A stretch of DNA of 64,000 bases. Source: Peribacillus simplex NBRC 15720 = DSM 1321 (GTDB taxonomy: Bacteria > Bacillota > Bacilli > Bacillales > DSM-1321). How positions within the stretch are numbered: position 1 is the first letter of the stretch; each line of letters starts with the position of its first letter. The notes beneath the pieces were generated by a model. That model ran no database searches and had not been told where the DNA came from. It saw nothing but the letters and a program-made list of their open reading frames with translations. The position numbers and the translations under genes were made by a program. The stretch covers positions 5,040,001 through 5,104,000 of the forward strand of contig NZ_CP017704.1 in the NCBI RefSeq assembly GCF_002243645.1, written 5' to 3'. Shown here one piece after another: positions 1 through 8,286 of this stretch.

Positions 1-1
1 C

Positions 2-1459
2 AATCAAAAAGAAATGGAAGCCGATGAAGAAGTAAGAGAAGAGGAGCAAACAAGTAATACTGTCAGTGCCAGTGGTAACAGTAAAGGTAAAATCCTTGCC
101 GTTACAGCTTGTCCGACAGGAATCGCCCATACTTATATGGCTGCTGATGCGTTAAAGGCCAAAGCGAAGGAAATGGGTATCGATTTCAAAGTGGAAACAA
201 ATGGTTCCACAGGAATCAAAAATGGTTTAACCGCCGCAGAAATTGATGAGGCGGATGCGATTATCGTTGCAGCTGATAAGCAGGTGGAAATGGATCGTTT
301 TAATGGAAAACATGTCATTATTGTCCCTGTTGCCCATGGGATCCGGAAGACCGAGGAGCTGTTAACAAGAGCCTTGAATCAGGATGCCCCTGTTTACAAA
401 GGAACAGGAAATGATAAAAGTGACGAAGGTGATTCAGCAAAAGGAGGATTGGGGATTTACAAGCACTTAATGAATGGCGTAAGTAATATGCTTCCATTTG
501 TCGTCGGGGGCGGTATCTTGATTGCGCTTTCTTTCTTTTTTGGAATCGAAGCTGCCGATCCGGCAAATCCTGATTATAATCCCATTGCCAAAGCATTAAG
601 TGATATTGGCGGGGGAAATGGTGCCTTCTTCTTGCTTGTCCCTGTACTAGCAGGATTCATTGCTTCAAGTATAGCCGACCGTCCAGGTTTTGCCCCTGGT
701 ATGGTAGGGGGACTATTGGCAGCACAAGCTAATGCCGGTTTTCTTGGCGGACTGATCGCCGGTTTCCTTGCAGGTTATGTCGTCTTACTTTTAAGAAAAT
801 TGTTTTCCAGGTTACCGCAAACACTCGATGGCATTAAACCGGTTTTACTCTATCCTGTATTCGGGATGTTAATTACAGGGTTTATCATGATATTTCTCGT
901 AAATGAACCAGTAACCGCAATTAACATGGGCCTGACCAATTGGCTGCAGGGATTATCCGGCACGAACGCAATATTCCTTGGCTTGATTCTTGGGGGTATG
1001 ATGGCTGTGGATATGGGCGGCCCATTAAATAAAGCAGCATTCACTTTTGGGCTTGCAGCCATTGAGGCATCAAGTTTTGGACCTCATGCTGCAGTAATGG
1101 CTGGTGGAATGGTTCCTCCTTTAGGAATCGCATTTGCAACTACATTCTTTAAAAGTAAATTCAGTGAAATGGAAAGGAAATCCGGATTCACTAATTACTT
1201 CATGGGTGCTTCATTCATCACAGAGGGTGCCATTCCTTTTGCGGCGGCGGATCCATTGCGCGTTATCGTCAGCAGTGTTGTTGGAGCAGCGACAGCAGGA
1301 GCCCTGTCTATGGCTTTTGGTGTAACTTTGCCAGCGCCACATGGGGGAATATTTGTCATCCCCCTTGTCAACCATCCTTTCCTCTATTTGCTGGCCATAT
1401 TAATAGGATCCCTCATTACCGCTATAATATTGGGGTTCTGGAAAAAGAAACAGATATAA
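2..1459 (+). CDS. fruA: PTS fructose transporter, IIBC part (5' end outside window)
   Basis: Fructose-specific phosphotransferase permease that imports fructose and phosphorylates it. The reading frame is open from base 2, so the gene begins upstream of the window; full-length Bacillus FruA proteins carry a IIA domain before this part. After a short acidic linker, the IIB domain shows the phosphocysteine motif ACPTGIAHTYMAA near base 110. The IIC domain follows from about base 470 with repeated hydrophobic segments and the conserved MAVDMGGPLNKAAF and GASFITEGAIPF motifs. The C terminus is short and basic (FWKKKQI). It is probably the last gene of a fruR-fruK-fruA operon, since a strong terminator follows, but the partners are not visible. 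The family is clear; fructose specificity is from family resemblance. Confidence 0.93.
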   Translation, partial: NQKEMEADEEVREEEQTSNTVSASGNSKGKILAVTACPTGIAHTYMAADALKAKAKEMGIDFKVETNGSTGIKNGLTAAEIDEADAIIVAADKQVEMDRFNGKHVIIVPVAHGIRKTEELLTRALNQDAPVYKGTGNDKSDEGDSAKGGLGIYKHLMNGVSNMLPFVVGGGILIALSFFFGIEAADPANPDYNPIAKALSDIGGGNGAFFLLVPVLAGFIASSIADRPGFAPGMVGGLLAAQANAGFLGGLIAGFLAGYVVLLLRKLFSRLPQTLDGIKPVLLYPVFGMLITGFIMIFLVNEPVTAINMGLTNWLQGLSGTNAIFLGLILGGMMAVDMGGPLNKAAFTFGLAAIEASSFGPHAAVMAGGMVPPLGIAFATTFFKSKFSEMERKSGFTNYFMGASFITEGAIPFAAADPLRVIVSSVVGAATAGALSMAFGVTLPAPHGGIFVIPLVNHPFLYLLAILIGSLITAIILGFWKKKQI

Positions 1460-1510
1460 AAAAACAGAATACGGTTCCCATTCCATTGGATCCGCATTCT
1501 GTTTGTAGAC

Positions 1511-1555
1511 AAAAAGGTTTCGGAATGGTCTCATTCCGAAACCTTTTTGATTTTT
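1511..1555 (+). terminator. Rho-independent terminator of the fructose PTS gene
   Basis: A 17-bp perfect stem (1511-1527 with 1532-1548), 4-nt loop, then a T tract. A weaker inverted repeat (aaacagaat / attctgttt) lies just before it at about 1463-1503. Confidence 0.9.
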
Positions 1556-1574
1556 TTATTTTATTTGAAGCAGT

Positions 1575-2075
1575 TATAAATAGAGGCTCTAAGATATGAC
1601 TATCATGCGTATTTCCGGATGTTACGATGTTACTATCGTTCCCAATTCAAATCCATTGCGGTATGCTGCTGCCGTATGAAACAAATGGGCAAACTGTTTT
1701 GTTCGTTCATCTTTCACATAGTAGCCACTCTCAGGATCAATGGAATTTCTTTAATCTCCTTGGTTTCTTCCTTGATAAATTTATCTGGTGGAAAAGGCTT
1801 ATTTTCACGTTTTCACGATCTTGATTTATTACTTCTTGAAGGCGTCCTGGATAGGCCCGTGTTAACTTTACGAACGATTTTCTTTTCGAATTTCGCTTAT
1901 TCGCACTGGCTTTCACATGTGTGGAATCAACAAATACAAATACATGCTCTGCACTTTTCAGTTTTCTTTCGGAAGCTTTCATTAAGATGCGATAGAAAAT
2001 CTGTTCAAACAGGTCTGTATCTTTAAAGCGTCGCTTATAATTTTTCCCGAAAAAACGTGGCGGTTCTTTAAAATT
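1575..2075 (-). pseudogene. IS1182-family transposase remnant
   Basis: Read on the minus strand, pieces of a DDE transposase appear in more than one frame: GKNYKRRFKDTDLFEQIFYR near 2040-1985, then VFVDSTHVKASANKR and YPGRLQEVINQDRENVK, then DPESGYYVKDERTKQFA near 1735-1690, and finally TSGNTHDSHILEPL near 1620-1585. These match the catalytic region of IS1182-type transposases as I know them. Frameshifts and a stop break it and both ends are missing, so it is inactive. No terminal inverted repeats are recognisable. Confidence 0.75.
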
Positions 2076-2111
2076 TCGTGATATTAGTCACGAACAAGTT
2101 TGTGTTTAAAT

Positions 2112-2559
2112 TGCCAGACACCGTCAAATATCTACTTATTCAGGTGTTCTTGGTAGAGGGCGTATTGTGAATACTCAATTAGACAAAGCTATCGACTCTA
2201 AAATGATATCAGACAATAGGCTCTGCACAGATGCCTGGAGGGATTTTTCTTCGTATGCAAAAAGCGAAAGATTGGAACATTACCGCTTTATATCAGATGG
2301 TACAGAACGTGTTAAAAGACTGTACCACATCCAGAATGTGAATAACTATAACAGCCGTTTAAAAGGCTGGATGCAACGATTCAATGGTGTAGCTACAAAA
2401 TACCCCGACAATTATTTGAGTTGGTTTCAATTTATAGATATAGTGAAACATCGTAGTGATAATATAATTATAAGTAAAATCATTGTAGATAGCTGTTTGT
2501 TACCGATTATCGAAACTTATCAGTCATTAAGAACGTACAATATTGTAATAATGACCTAA
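2112..2559 (+). pseudogene. IS1595-family transposase, C-terminal fragment
   Basis: An open frame without a proper start begins near 2112 (STYSGVLGRGRI...) and runs to a stop at 2559. It holds CTDAWRDFSSYAKS and the typical C-terminal block NNYNSRLKGWMQRFNG followed by YLSWFQFIDIVKH, characteristic of IS1595 (ISSpo3-like) transposases. The N-terminal part is missing, and the IS1182 remnant ends where it should be, so the two relics are probably nested. It should be inactive. The GTG at 2167 has no ribosome binding site. Confidence 0.7.
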
Positions 2560-2578
2560 AAACAGGGAGGAAGAAAGT

Positions 2579-2815
2579 ATGGACTTGACACCAAAACAAC
2601 GAACCTTGTTGCTATCATTAGCCACTGATTGGCAGACACCGATTCAAATTGCTGGCCGTCTTCCGAAAGAATGGGGAAATCTATCCTGTGTAAATCAGAC
2701 TCTTAAAGATTTAATGTGTGAAGGATTGGTGCAAGCTAATCCAGTTATGTTCGGTCTGTTCCGATTAACCACGGATGGCACGACCATAAAGGAGTTAGAA
2801 TTGGGTGAGAACTAA
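2579..2815 (+). CDS. Small winged-helix-like hypothetical protein
   Basis: A 78-residue protein beginning at ATG 2579 behind a good ribosome binding site (gggagg, 12 nt upstream). The sequence (TPKQRTLLLSLATDW..., SCVNQTLKDLMCEGLV, FRLTTDGTTIKEL) reads like a helix-turn-helix of the winged type with a C-terminal strand pair, so DNA binding is plausible. I do not recognise a named family. It sits directly downstream of transposase relics and its stop overlaps the start of another small reading frame. It may be a passenger of a mobile element. Confidence 0.55.
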   Translation: MDLTPKQRTLLLSLATDWQTPIQIAGRLPKEWGNLSCVNQTLKDLMCEGLVQANPVMFGLFRLTTDGTTIKELELGEN

Positions 2816-2889
2816 TGAAATATCGGCAACTTACAAAAGAGGATAAAATTCATTTTATTCGATTAACTGTTTTTTTTATCGTAAATTAA
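2815..2889 (+). pseudogene. Truncated 24-residue reading frame
   Basis: ATG at 2815 overlaps the preceding stop (TAATG), a typical translational coupling arrangement, but the frame ends after 24 residues (MKYRQLTKEDKI...). This is probably the broken start of a gene formerly in operon with the winged-helix gene. No family can be assigned. Confidence 0.3.
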
Positions 2890-2920
2890 CAATGAAAATT
2901 AACATAGTCTAAAACAAAAA

Positions 2921-2964
2921 AGACTGTAGACAAACTCGATGAAAATCGAGTTTGCCTACAGTCT
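2921..2964. repeat. Long hairpin related to the dispersed intergenic repeat
   Basis: Two 20-bp arms (2921-2940 and 2945-2964) with one mismatch and a GAAA loop. The right arm, ending CTACAGTCT, resembles the right ends of the intergenic repeats near 40.3 and 57.2 kb (ttcgaattt...ctacagtc), so it may be a solo end of the same element. There is no T tract, so a terminator role is doubtful. Confidence 0.6.
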
Positions 2965-2965
2965 G

Positions 2966-3440
2966 AAAGCGTCCAATTACATCGGGTCCGCTTTTCTTAT
3001 ATCCAATCCAAAACTTCAATCCGGTTGCAGAAAGGGTGGATACATAAAAGCGGTTCGATTCAGGAAACCTTGCGTCTATCTAAAAGATAAATGATTATTT
3101 ATTAAATGTGGTTTGAAGCCTAAAAGATTTTCAACTTCAAGCACTGGATAGGCTTTATCGCGCAGGGATGAATGTTTCCTCAATTGATCGATCCGGATTC
3201 AAATCATACTCCCACATAGCATTTTAAGGCAGCAGGTTTCTATTTTAACAATAGAATTTCCGTTATATTTAGGAGAGGCTAATTGGAAATGTTGATTTAA
3301 AATACCCCCATTCCTTGTAGATCCAATATTAAAACAAAAGATTAATAAGGGTGGCTTAATCTATTGATTACGGTCGATAAGTTCTTAATATCTACTGGTT
3401 TATTAAAGCATGAATTTTTATGTTTATGGGTAAAGGCATA
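2966..3440. other. Non-coding stretch, nothing recognised
   Basis: About 475 bp without a credible reading frame, hairpin terminator or RNA motif. It probably contains the promoter of the downstream YjbQ-type gene, but I could not single out convincing -35/-10 boxes. Confidence 0.4.
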
Positions 3441-3468
3441 TAAAAACGAACAAAAGGAGTGAAGGTAC

Positions 3469-3873
3469 ATGCTGAAGAAAAACACCTTAAAAACGACGAA
3501 AAGGGATGATATGATTGATGTTAGGCCAGAAGTACAGGCATTCATCTCGGAAAACGGGGTTCAAGAGGGTATAGCTCTTATTTATTGCCCACATACAACT
3601 GCTGGAATCACGATTAACGAAAATGCAGATCCGGATGTCAAAAAGGATATGCTAAGAAGACTGGATGAGCAATACCCATGGAATCATACATTGGATTTAC
3701 ATATGGAAGGAAACACGGCTGCCCATTTGAAATCAGGTACGGTTGGTTCTTCACAACAGGTGATCATCCATAAAGGGAGCTTAATCCTTGGTACTTGGAA
3801 GGGGGTATATTTTTGTGAATTCGATGGTCCCAGAGATAGGCAATATTTTATTAAATTATGTGTCGACCGGTAA
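3469..3873 (+). CDS. YjbQ family protein (UPF0047)
   Basis: A 134-residue protein of the YjbQ/UPF0047 family, whose members have been linked to a weak secondary thiamine-phosphate synthase activity; the true role is not settled. Family marks visible: [18 protein letters not shown] in the first half, the central [19 protein letters not shown] with conserved histidines, [30 protein letters not shown], and the C-terminal tail. The length is normal for the family. ATG 3469 follows AAAGGAG by 9 nt. The next gene follows after 39 bp and may be cotranscribed. Confidence 0.88.
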   Translation: MLKKNTLKTTKRDDMIDVRPEVQAFISENGVQEGIALIYCPHTTAGITINENADPDVKKDMLRRLDEQYPWNHTLDLHMEGNTAAHLKSGTVGSSQQVIIHKGSLILGTWKGVYFCEFDGPRDRQYFIKLCVDR

Positions 3874-3912
3874 AGTGGAAGGTACATCCAGGAAGAATTG
3901 GGAGGAAGCGGA

Positions 3913-4488
3913 TTGGACGATGTTCGGATTGAAGGAAGCAAAGTAATATTGAGGAATGTTAAACAAGCCGATTTAAAACGTTTATGGAGCCTGAAATATG
4001 GAGAAGCCGATCCAGAATGGAAAAAGTGGGATGCACCTTATCATCCTCTTGAACTCATTGATTTCCATACGTATATCGATAAAGAAATGAAGCATAGAAC
4101 CTATGATGAGAAAATGGGTGTTTACTCTGAGCTATTAATGGAAAAAAACGATCAAATAATAGGCTCTGTTGTATATTACTGGGAACATGAATTTTCACGT
4201 TGGCTTGAAATCGGAATTACGATTTTTGAGCCCAAGTATTGGAATGGCGGTTATGGAACAGAAGCGTTAATGTTGTTCATAGGCTATTTATTCGAAAAAA
4301 TGGAGATTGAGCGGGTTGGGCTGACGACATGGTCAGGTAATGAACGTATGATGGCTGTTGGGGAAAAGCTAGGCATGCAAGTAGAGGGAAGAATGAGAAA
4401 ATGCCGTTATTATGATGGTTATTATTATGATTCAATCAGAATGGGAATGCTACGGGAAGAATGGGAAACATTAAAATTTCGTAGTTAA
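3913..4488 (+). CDS. GNAT family N-acetyltransferase (RimJ/RimL-like)
   Basis: About 191 residues with the layout of RimJ/RimL-type acetyltransferases: an N-terminal strand (VRIEGSKVILRNV), a long insertion with WKKWDAPYHP, the core strand ending WLEIGITIF, the acetyl-CoA loop region YWNGGYGTEALML, and a final VGLTTWSGNERMM...KLGMQVEGRMRK block. The substrate is unknown. I chose TTG 3913 because a perfect GGAGG (3901-3905) lies 7 nt upstream; the in-frame TTG at 3898 would put this site inside the gene. Probably co-transcribed with the YjbQ gene. Confidence 0.88.
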   Translation: MDDVRIEGSKVILRNVKQADLKRLWSLKYGEADPEWKKWDAPYHPLELIDFHTYIDKEMKHRTYDEKMGVYSELLMEKNDQIIGSVVYYWEHEFSRWLEIGITIFEPKYWNGGYGTEALMLFIGYLFEKMEIERVGLTTWSGNERMMAVGEKLGMQVEGRMRKCRYYDGYYYDSIRMGMLREEWETLKFRS

Positions 4489-4593
4489 TTGCCAAGTGAA
4501 AATTTTTCCTTTATTTCCTTGGAAAAAATTTAGCACTGTTTTCTCCTATATGGTCTGTTATCCTAGGAAGATGCTTAACGAGGAGGTTACAAG

Positions 4594-5193
4594 ATGAAAT
4601 TATCAGTATTAATAACCGTGATAATGACTCTAAGTGTCATCGTACTTGGGATAGCTTTTCCTAAGGGAACGACCAGTATAGCTTCTGATGGAGCAACCAA
4701 ACATGTCATTAAACAAGGTGAATCGATATGGGATATTGCGAAGCAGTACGGTGTCCCGATCAAAAAGTTAAAAGAAGTCAATAATAATATAAATAATGTT
4801 GCCGAGCCTGGTAAAACATTGATTATTCCACATGTAATGAATGAAAAAGATAAAGAATTATTGGCAAGACTTGTGCATGCAGAAGCAAAAGGGGAGCCTT
4901 ACAGAGGAAAGGTAGAGGTAGCAGGAGTAGTTTTGAATCGCCTTGATAGCAAAGAATTCCCTGATACGGTACGGGAAGTGATCTATCAAAAAAATCAATT
5001 CTCACCTGTTGGTGATGGCAGTATAAACAAACCTGCCGGAGCTGATGCCAAGAAGGCTGTCAATGAAGCGTTAGCAATTCATGGTTACACAAATGATGCT
5101 TTGTATTTCTGGAACCCGAGTATTTCGGACAGTGAATGGATGAAACATTTGGAGGTAATCAAAATTATCGGTGGGCACCATTTTGCCATATAA
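4594..5193 (+). CDS. LysM and SleB/CwlJ-type cell wall hydrolase
   Basis: A 199-residue secreted peptidoglycan hydrolase. Residues 1-25 form a signal peptide or N-terminal anchor. A LysM domain (HVIKQGESIWDIAKQYGVPI...NNVAEPGKTLIIP) spans about 37-82, and a Hydrolase_2 (SleB/CwlJ-like) domain follows from about 90 with the expected LLARLVHAEAKGEPYRGKVEVAGVVLNR, including the conserved Glu, then YWNP-like FWNPSIS near the end. Similar proteins (YkvT-like) act on the vegetative or spore wall. A GAGGAGG site lies 9 nt before ATG 4594 and a terminator follows. It is most likely a single-gene unit. Which growth stage it serves cannot be read from the sequence. Confidence 0.88.
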   Translation: MKLSVLITVIMTLSVIVLGIAFPKGTTSIASDGATKHVIKQGESIWDIAKQYGVPIKKLKEVNNNINNVAEPGKTLIIPHVMNEKDKELLARLVHAEAKGEPYRGKVEVAGVVLNRLDSKEFPDTVREVIYQKNQFSPVGDGSINKPAGADAKKAVNEALAIHGYTNDALYFWNPSISDSEWMKHLEVIKIIGGHHFAI

Positions 5194-5206
5194 ACTACAT
5201 TTCAAG

Positions 5207-5240
5207 AACCGGCTTACCAAATGGGAGGCCGGTTTTTTTA
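5207..5240 (+). terminator. Terminator after the LysM hydrolase
   Basis: AACCGGC (5207-5213) pairs with GCCGGTT (5228-5234), followed by T residues. It lies between convergent genes. Confidence 0.75.
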
Positions 5241-5256
5241 TTTATGAAACCTAACG

Positions 5257-5844
5257 TTAAACGATATCAGCCCACATCTCGCGAGGATTCAGTTCATAAA
5301 TGCTGTTTTCGCGGTACATGATGCTTCCGATAATGAGTTCACGCCTTATCGTTGCATAATCATCATGGAATGACTTGATGAATTCATTCAGTTCTTTTTC
5401 TGGATATTTACGTCCTTTTTCCAAAAGGCTGGCAATATGATGAAGAACAATCATTTTCTTTTTTCTCTGTGCTGGTATGGTTTTTAGTCGACCATCTGGT
5501 GTAAAGAAGTTTTCAAGAATCTTTTTATGCTCTAAAATCAGCTTTTGATTATCCATTTTATCGAAGTCCCCCTTAGTTGAAACTATTTTAGGTAATGCTG
5601 AAGAATAATGCTTCAGGACATCTTCATTCAAAAAATAATATACCGTATTTTTTTCCCTCCGATCCTTCACTAAATTAATGTCCTTCAATTTCGTTAAATG
5701 GTGTGAAATTGTCGGGGCTGTCAATTTTAATATTCCCGCAAGTGCCTGCCCGTGTTTTGGACCGTTTGCCAGAATGGATATAATCCTAATCCTAGTCACA
5801 TCACCAATCGTTTTGTGGAAAGCGACCAATTTTTCTAATTGCAT
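5257..5844 (-). CDS. ArsR family regulator with C-terminal DUF2087 domain
   Basis: A 195-residue two-domain regulator. Residues 1-80 form an ArsR-type winged helix (VTRIRIISILANGPKHGQAL, LKLTAPTISHHLTKLKDINLV, RREKNTVYYFLNE). The second half (DGRLKTIPAQRKKKMIVLHHIASLLEKGRKYPEKELNEFI) is the DUF2087 domain found fused to such regulators. No metal-binding cysteine pair is visible, so it is not a classical arsenic sensor. The gene is divergent from the TrhA-type membrane protein gene. Two abutting palindromes lie 15 bp before the start codon and are likely its own operator, so autoregulation and control of the divergent gene are plausible. The signal sensed is unknown. Confidence 0.87.
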   Translation of the reverse strand: MQLEKLVAFHKTIGDVTRIRIISILANGPKHGQALAGILKLTAPTISHHLTKLKDINLVKDRREKNTVYYFLNEDVLKHYSSALPKIVSTKGDFDKMDNQKLILEHKKILENFFTPDGRLKTIPAQRKKKMIVLHHIASLLEKGRKYPEKELNEFIKSFHDDYATIRRELIIGSIMYRENSIYELNPREMWADIV

Positions 5845-5859
5845 TTTTATCCCCCTTGA

Positions 5860-5891
5860 TTAGATTATTATCTAATTAGATGATAATCTAA
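5860..5891. promoter_or_regulatory. Tandem palindromic operator candidate
   Basis: Two adjoining 16-bp palindromes, TTAGAT-N4-ATCTAA at 5860-5875 and again at 5876-5891, with a further half site TTAGAG at once after. They lie in the divergent promoter region between the ArsR-type gene and the TrhA-type gene, a typical place for an ArsR dimer to bind. Confidence 0.72.
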
Positions 5892-6000
5892 TTAGAGGGT
5901 GATAATCAAGTTAATATTCACTTTTCTATATTGCTTGGAAGATCTGAGGTATACTTTAGTTGAATACTAAAAAATTAATCCGGAATTAAGGAGCTGTAAC

Positions 6001-6645
6001 ATGGCTAATACACATGTTTATACAAAAAAAGAAGAAGTGGTCAATGCGATAACCCACGGTGTAGGCGTTTTGTTGAGTATTGCCGCACTTGTGTTTTTAA
6101 TCATATTCTCAGCCCAAACAGGATCGCCTTGGCATATAGTCATTTCAGTCATTTATGGTGTTTCCATGCTTCTTTTATACGTCTCTTCCACTTTAGTGCA
6201 TAGTTTTCCAGAGGGAAAAACAAAGGATATATTTGAAATCTTTGATCATTCAGCCATATATATATTCATTGCAGGAACATACACGCCCATCATGCTTCTT
6301 GTGATCCAAGGGTCACTAGGCTGGACACTGCTAGGTATAATTTGGGGAGTTGCTATCATTGGCGTCGTCTTCAAAGCTTTCTATGTGAAAAAATTCCTCT
6401 TCCTTTCGACGATTCTCTATATTGCAATGGGGTGGATGATCGTTATCGTTTGGGGACCACTTACAGCAACGATGCCTTCAGCTGGCATCCAGTTACTGAT
6501 TGCAGGGGGATTGCTTTATACATTTGGAGCCATCTTTTATGTTTGGCGAGGTTTTCCGTTCCATCACGCGGTTTGGCATGTATTCGTGCTTGGGGGATCT
6601 GTCACACACTTTTTTGCGGTATTGTTTTATATCCTTCCACAATGA
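6001..6645 (+). CDS. trhA: PAQR family membrane protein TrhA (hemolysin III-like)
   Basis: A 214-residue integral membrane protein with about seven hydrophobic segments. It belongs to the hemolysin III/PAQR family, for which a role in membrane energetics or fluidity homeostasis (TrhA) has been described. Family marks: an N-terminal EEVVNAITHGVGVLLS with conserved His, SSTLVHSFPEGKTKDIFEIFDHSAIYIFIAGTYTP split by the first helices (conserved Ser, His and Asp), and FHHAVWHVFVLGGSVTHFF near the C terminus supplying the last His residues of the metal site. A GGAG site is 8 nt upstream of ATG. It is divergent from the ArsR-type regulator. Confidence 0.9.
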   Translation: MANTHVYTKKEEVVNAITHGVGVLLSIAALVFLIIFSAQTGSPWHIVISVIYGVSMLLLYVSSTLVHSFPEGKTKDIFEIFDHSAIYIFIAGTYTPIMLLVIQGSLGWTLLGIIWGVAIIGVVFKAFYVKKFLFLSTILYIAMGWMIVIVWGPLTATMPSAGIQLLIAGGLLYTFGAIFYVWRGFPFHHAVWHVFVLGGSVTHFFAVLFYILPQ

Positions 6646-6744
6646 TCACTTGGTCGATTTGATGTATCTGAGAGATTCTTTTGGTTTTAAATGACCCCTA
6701 TTAGGAAATTAATATGGTATACAGACTAAAGGAGGAAAAAACTA

Positions 6745-7230
6745 ATGAGAAGATCAATCAAAATATTATCAGTGCCTTTTGCCGCTATGCTTGTTTTGGC
6801 TGGATGCGCCGAAGAAAACGATGAAGTGAAAAACCCGCCGGTTCAGGAAAATGAAAATCAAGCGGAAAAAAATCCTGAAACAGAAACGGATAATAATGAA
6901 AAACTGCCTTTCACTTATAAGGATTTTCAATTAGAAGTGGATTATACAGGCAATGATAATGAATACGAAGCTGAATATGATACCATGGGAGCTCAAACAG
7001 AAGCTTCGATCGAGGACAAAATTAACAAACATGAAGTTCACGGGGATGAAGCAATGAAAGAATTGACCCCGATCCTAGAAAAATTGACTTTCACCAAAGA
7101 TTCAACAGAGGAGGAAGTCATTCAAGAAGTGACAAAAGCTTTTGATTTGAAGGATGACTATCAAGAATTTGATTTAGAGGTCGTTTTCGATGATGGTACG
7201 AAAAAAGAATATAAAGTGAATAATAAGTAA
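6745..7230 (+). CDS. YusW-like lipoprotein
   Basis: A 161-residue lipoprotein: a signal peptide with lipobox LVLAGC (Cys near residue 21), a Glu/Asn-rich linker, then a YusW-like domain (KDFQLEVDYTGNDNEYEAEYD ... LEVVFDDGTKKEYKV) found in Bacillaceae membrane lipoproteins of unknown function. ATG 6745 follows AAAGGAGG by 8 nt. It is expected on the outer face of the membrane. A terminator lies about 180 bp downstream. No operon partner is visible. Confidence 0.85.
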   Translation: MRRSIKILSVPFAAMLVLAGCAEENDEVKNPPVQENENQAEKNPETETDNNEKLPFTYKDFQLEVDYTGNDNEYEAEYDTMGAQTEASIEDKINKHEVHGDEAMKELTPILEKLTFTKDSTEEEVIQEVTKAFDLKDDYQEFDLEVVFDDGTKKEYKVNNK

Positions 7231-7407
7231 CTAAATCCGTTACTATATTCTTCCTTAAGTAATAAAATGGTAGCATGTTTATGTGTGTCCTCAATAGTTG
7301 TCAAATTACTGTTCCTATAGTAAAATGATTACGGTTAGCAAAGGGGATAATATACATTTGCTATTCATATTCGGACTTATGGGGATAGGACCGCAATAAA
7401 TACTTGC

Positions 7408-7439
7408 AAAAAAGATTCTTTTTTAAGAGTCTTTTTTTT
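7408..7439 (+). terminator. Terminator downstream of the YusW-like gene
   Basis: A 13-bp stem with one G-T pair (7408-7420 with 7425-7437) and a run of T residues. Confidence 0.75.
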
Positions 7440-7489
7440 GTGTAGGTGTTCGAGAATTTGTAATTTTTAAGGAAAAAGTGAATAGATGA

Positions 7490-7521
7490 AAGAGAGGGTA
7501 CCACAAGCGGTACCCTCTTCT
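7490..7521 (-). terminator. Hairpin after bioY
   Basis: AGAGGGTACC (7493-7502) pairs perfectly with GGTACCCTCT (7509-7518), just downstream of the bioY stop on the minus strand. The following T content is modest. Confidence 0.6.
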
Positions 7522-7532
7522 TCATTTACCCA

Positions 7533-8105
7533 TTATTGGGAAAGTGGTGCGTTTTTCTTTGGCAGCATATTTGCCGACGCTAATCTTGAACGGATTGTAA
7601 TGCCAAGCCAAGATGCAAGGAAAGCCTTTAAAACGCCTACGATTATAAATGGTGCAAAACCGCTGGCAAATGCCACTGGCCATGATAATGAACTCATATA
7701 TTTTAACCAAACCGTACCGATGACCAAAGTAAGTATCATCCCGATTGTATTTGCAAGGAAAGCCATTGCAACTGAGAAACGCGTTTTTTCCAATATCAGA
7801 CCTGTTATATATACTGTCGGGATATAGGATAATAAATAACCGCCAGTCGGACCGAATATCTTAGCTAGCCCTCCAGACATTTCAGCGAATACTGGTACTC
7901 CCGCTGCTCCTATGAACAAGTATAATAAAACGGAAGAGGTTCCATAGCGTGAACCTAGTATCGTTGCTGCCAGTCCAACAGCTAGAGTCTGTCCTGTAAT
8001 CGGTACTAAGGGCAGTGGAATTGTAATTTGGGCAAGTATTCCTATAAGTGCTGCAAATAAAGCTGTAACCATCATCATTCTTAACTTCTCATGACTTTCC
8101 TTCAT
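7533..8105 (-). CDS. bioY: Biotin transporter substrate-binding component BioY
   Basis: A 190-residue S component of an energy-coupling-factor transporter that captures biotin. Six hydrophobic segments are visible, with the BioY hallmarks ITIPLPLVPITGQTLAVGLAATILGSRYG at the first loop (QT and G-rich), GVPVFAEMSGG and FGPTGGYLLSY in the middle. The start at 8105 is set by TAGGAGG 8 nt upstream; the longer frame from 8150 would bury this site. No biotin synthesis genes are adjacent, so it probably works with a shared ECF module encoded elsewhere. A large inverted repeat lies upstream. Confidence 0.92.
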   Translation of the reverse strand: MKESHEKLRMMMVTALFAALIGILAQITIPLPLVPITGQTLAVGLAATILGSRYGTSSVLLYLFIGAAGVPVFAEMSGGLAKIFGPTGGYLLSYIPTVYITGLILEKTRFSVAMAFLANTIGMILTLVIGTVWLKYMSSLSWPVAFASGFAPFIIVGVLKAFLASWLGITIRSRLASANMLPKKNAPLSQ

Positions 8106-8143
8106 CGTGGTTCCTCCTAATGTAAACCTATTTATATAATGAG

Positions 8144-8172
8144 TTAACATATAAAGAATTTTAATATGTTAA
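8144..8172. promoter_or_regulatory. Inverted repeat upstream of bioY, possible regulator site
   Basis: TTAACATAT (8144-8152) and ATATGTTAA (8164-8172) form a perfect 9-bp inverted repeat with an 11-bp spacer, 39 bp before the bioY start. BirA operators in Bacillus also use TTAAC/GTTAA arms, but with a shorter gap between those cores (about 15 nt against 19 here), so BirA control is possible but not shown. Confidence 0.5.
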
Positions 8173-8286
8173 GTAAACACTGTCAATGTTATTATGAATT
8201 TTATTTCAATAATGGTTTTTTGATGACATAGTTTGCAAAAAAGCAAAGAGAAAAAAGAAGGAAGCTTAAAAAACTTGGAAAATAAA

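Noticed and set aside
1619-2026. 135-residue plus-strand frame
   Set aside because: It is antisense to the IS1182 transposase remnant, whose motifs are plain on the minus strand.
8144-8172. Firm BirA operator call
   Set aside because: Arms are suitable but spacing exceeds the usual Bacillus BirA site, so it was left as an unassigned inverted repeat.
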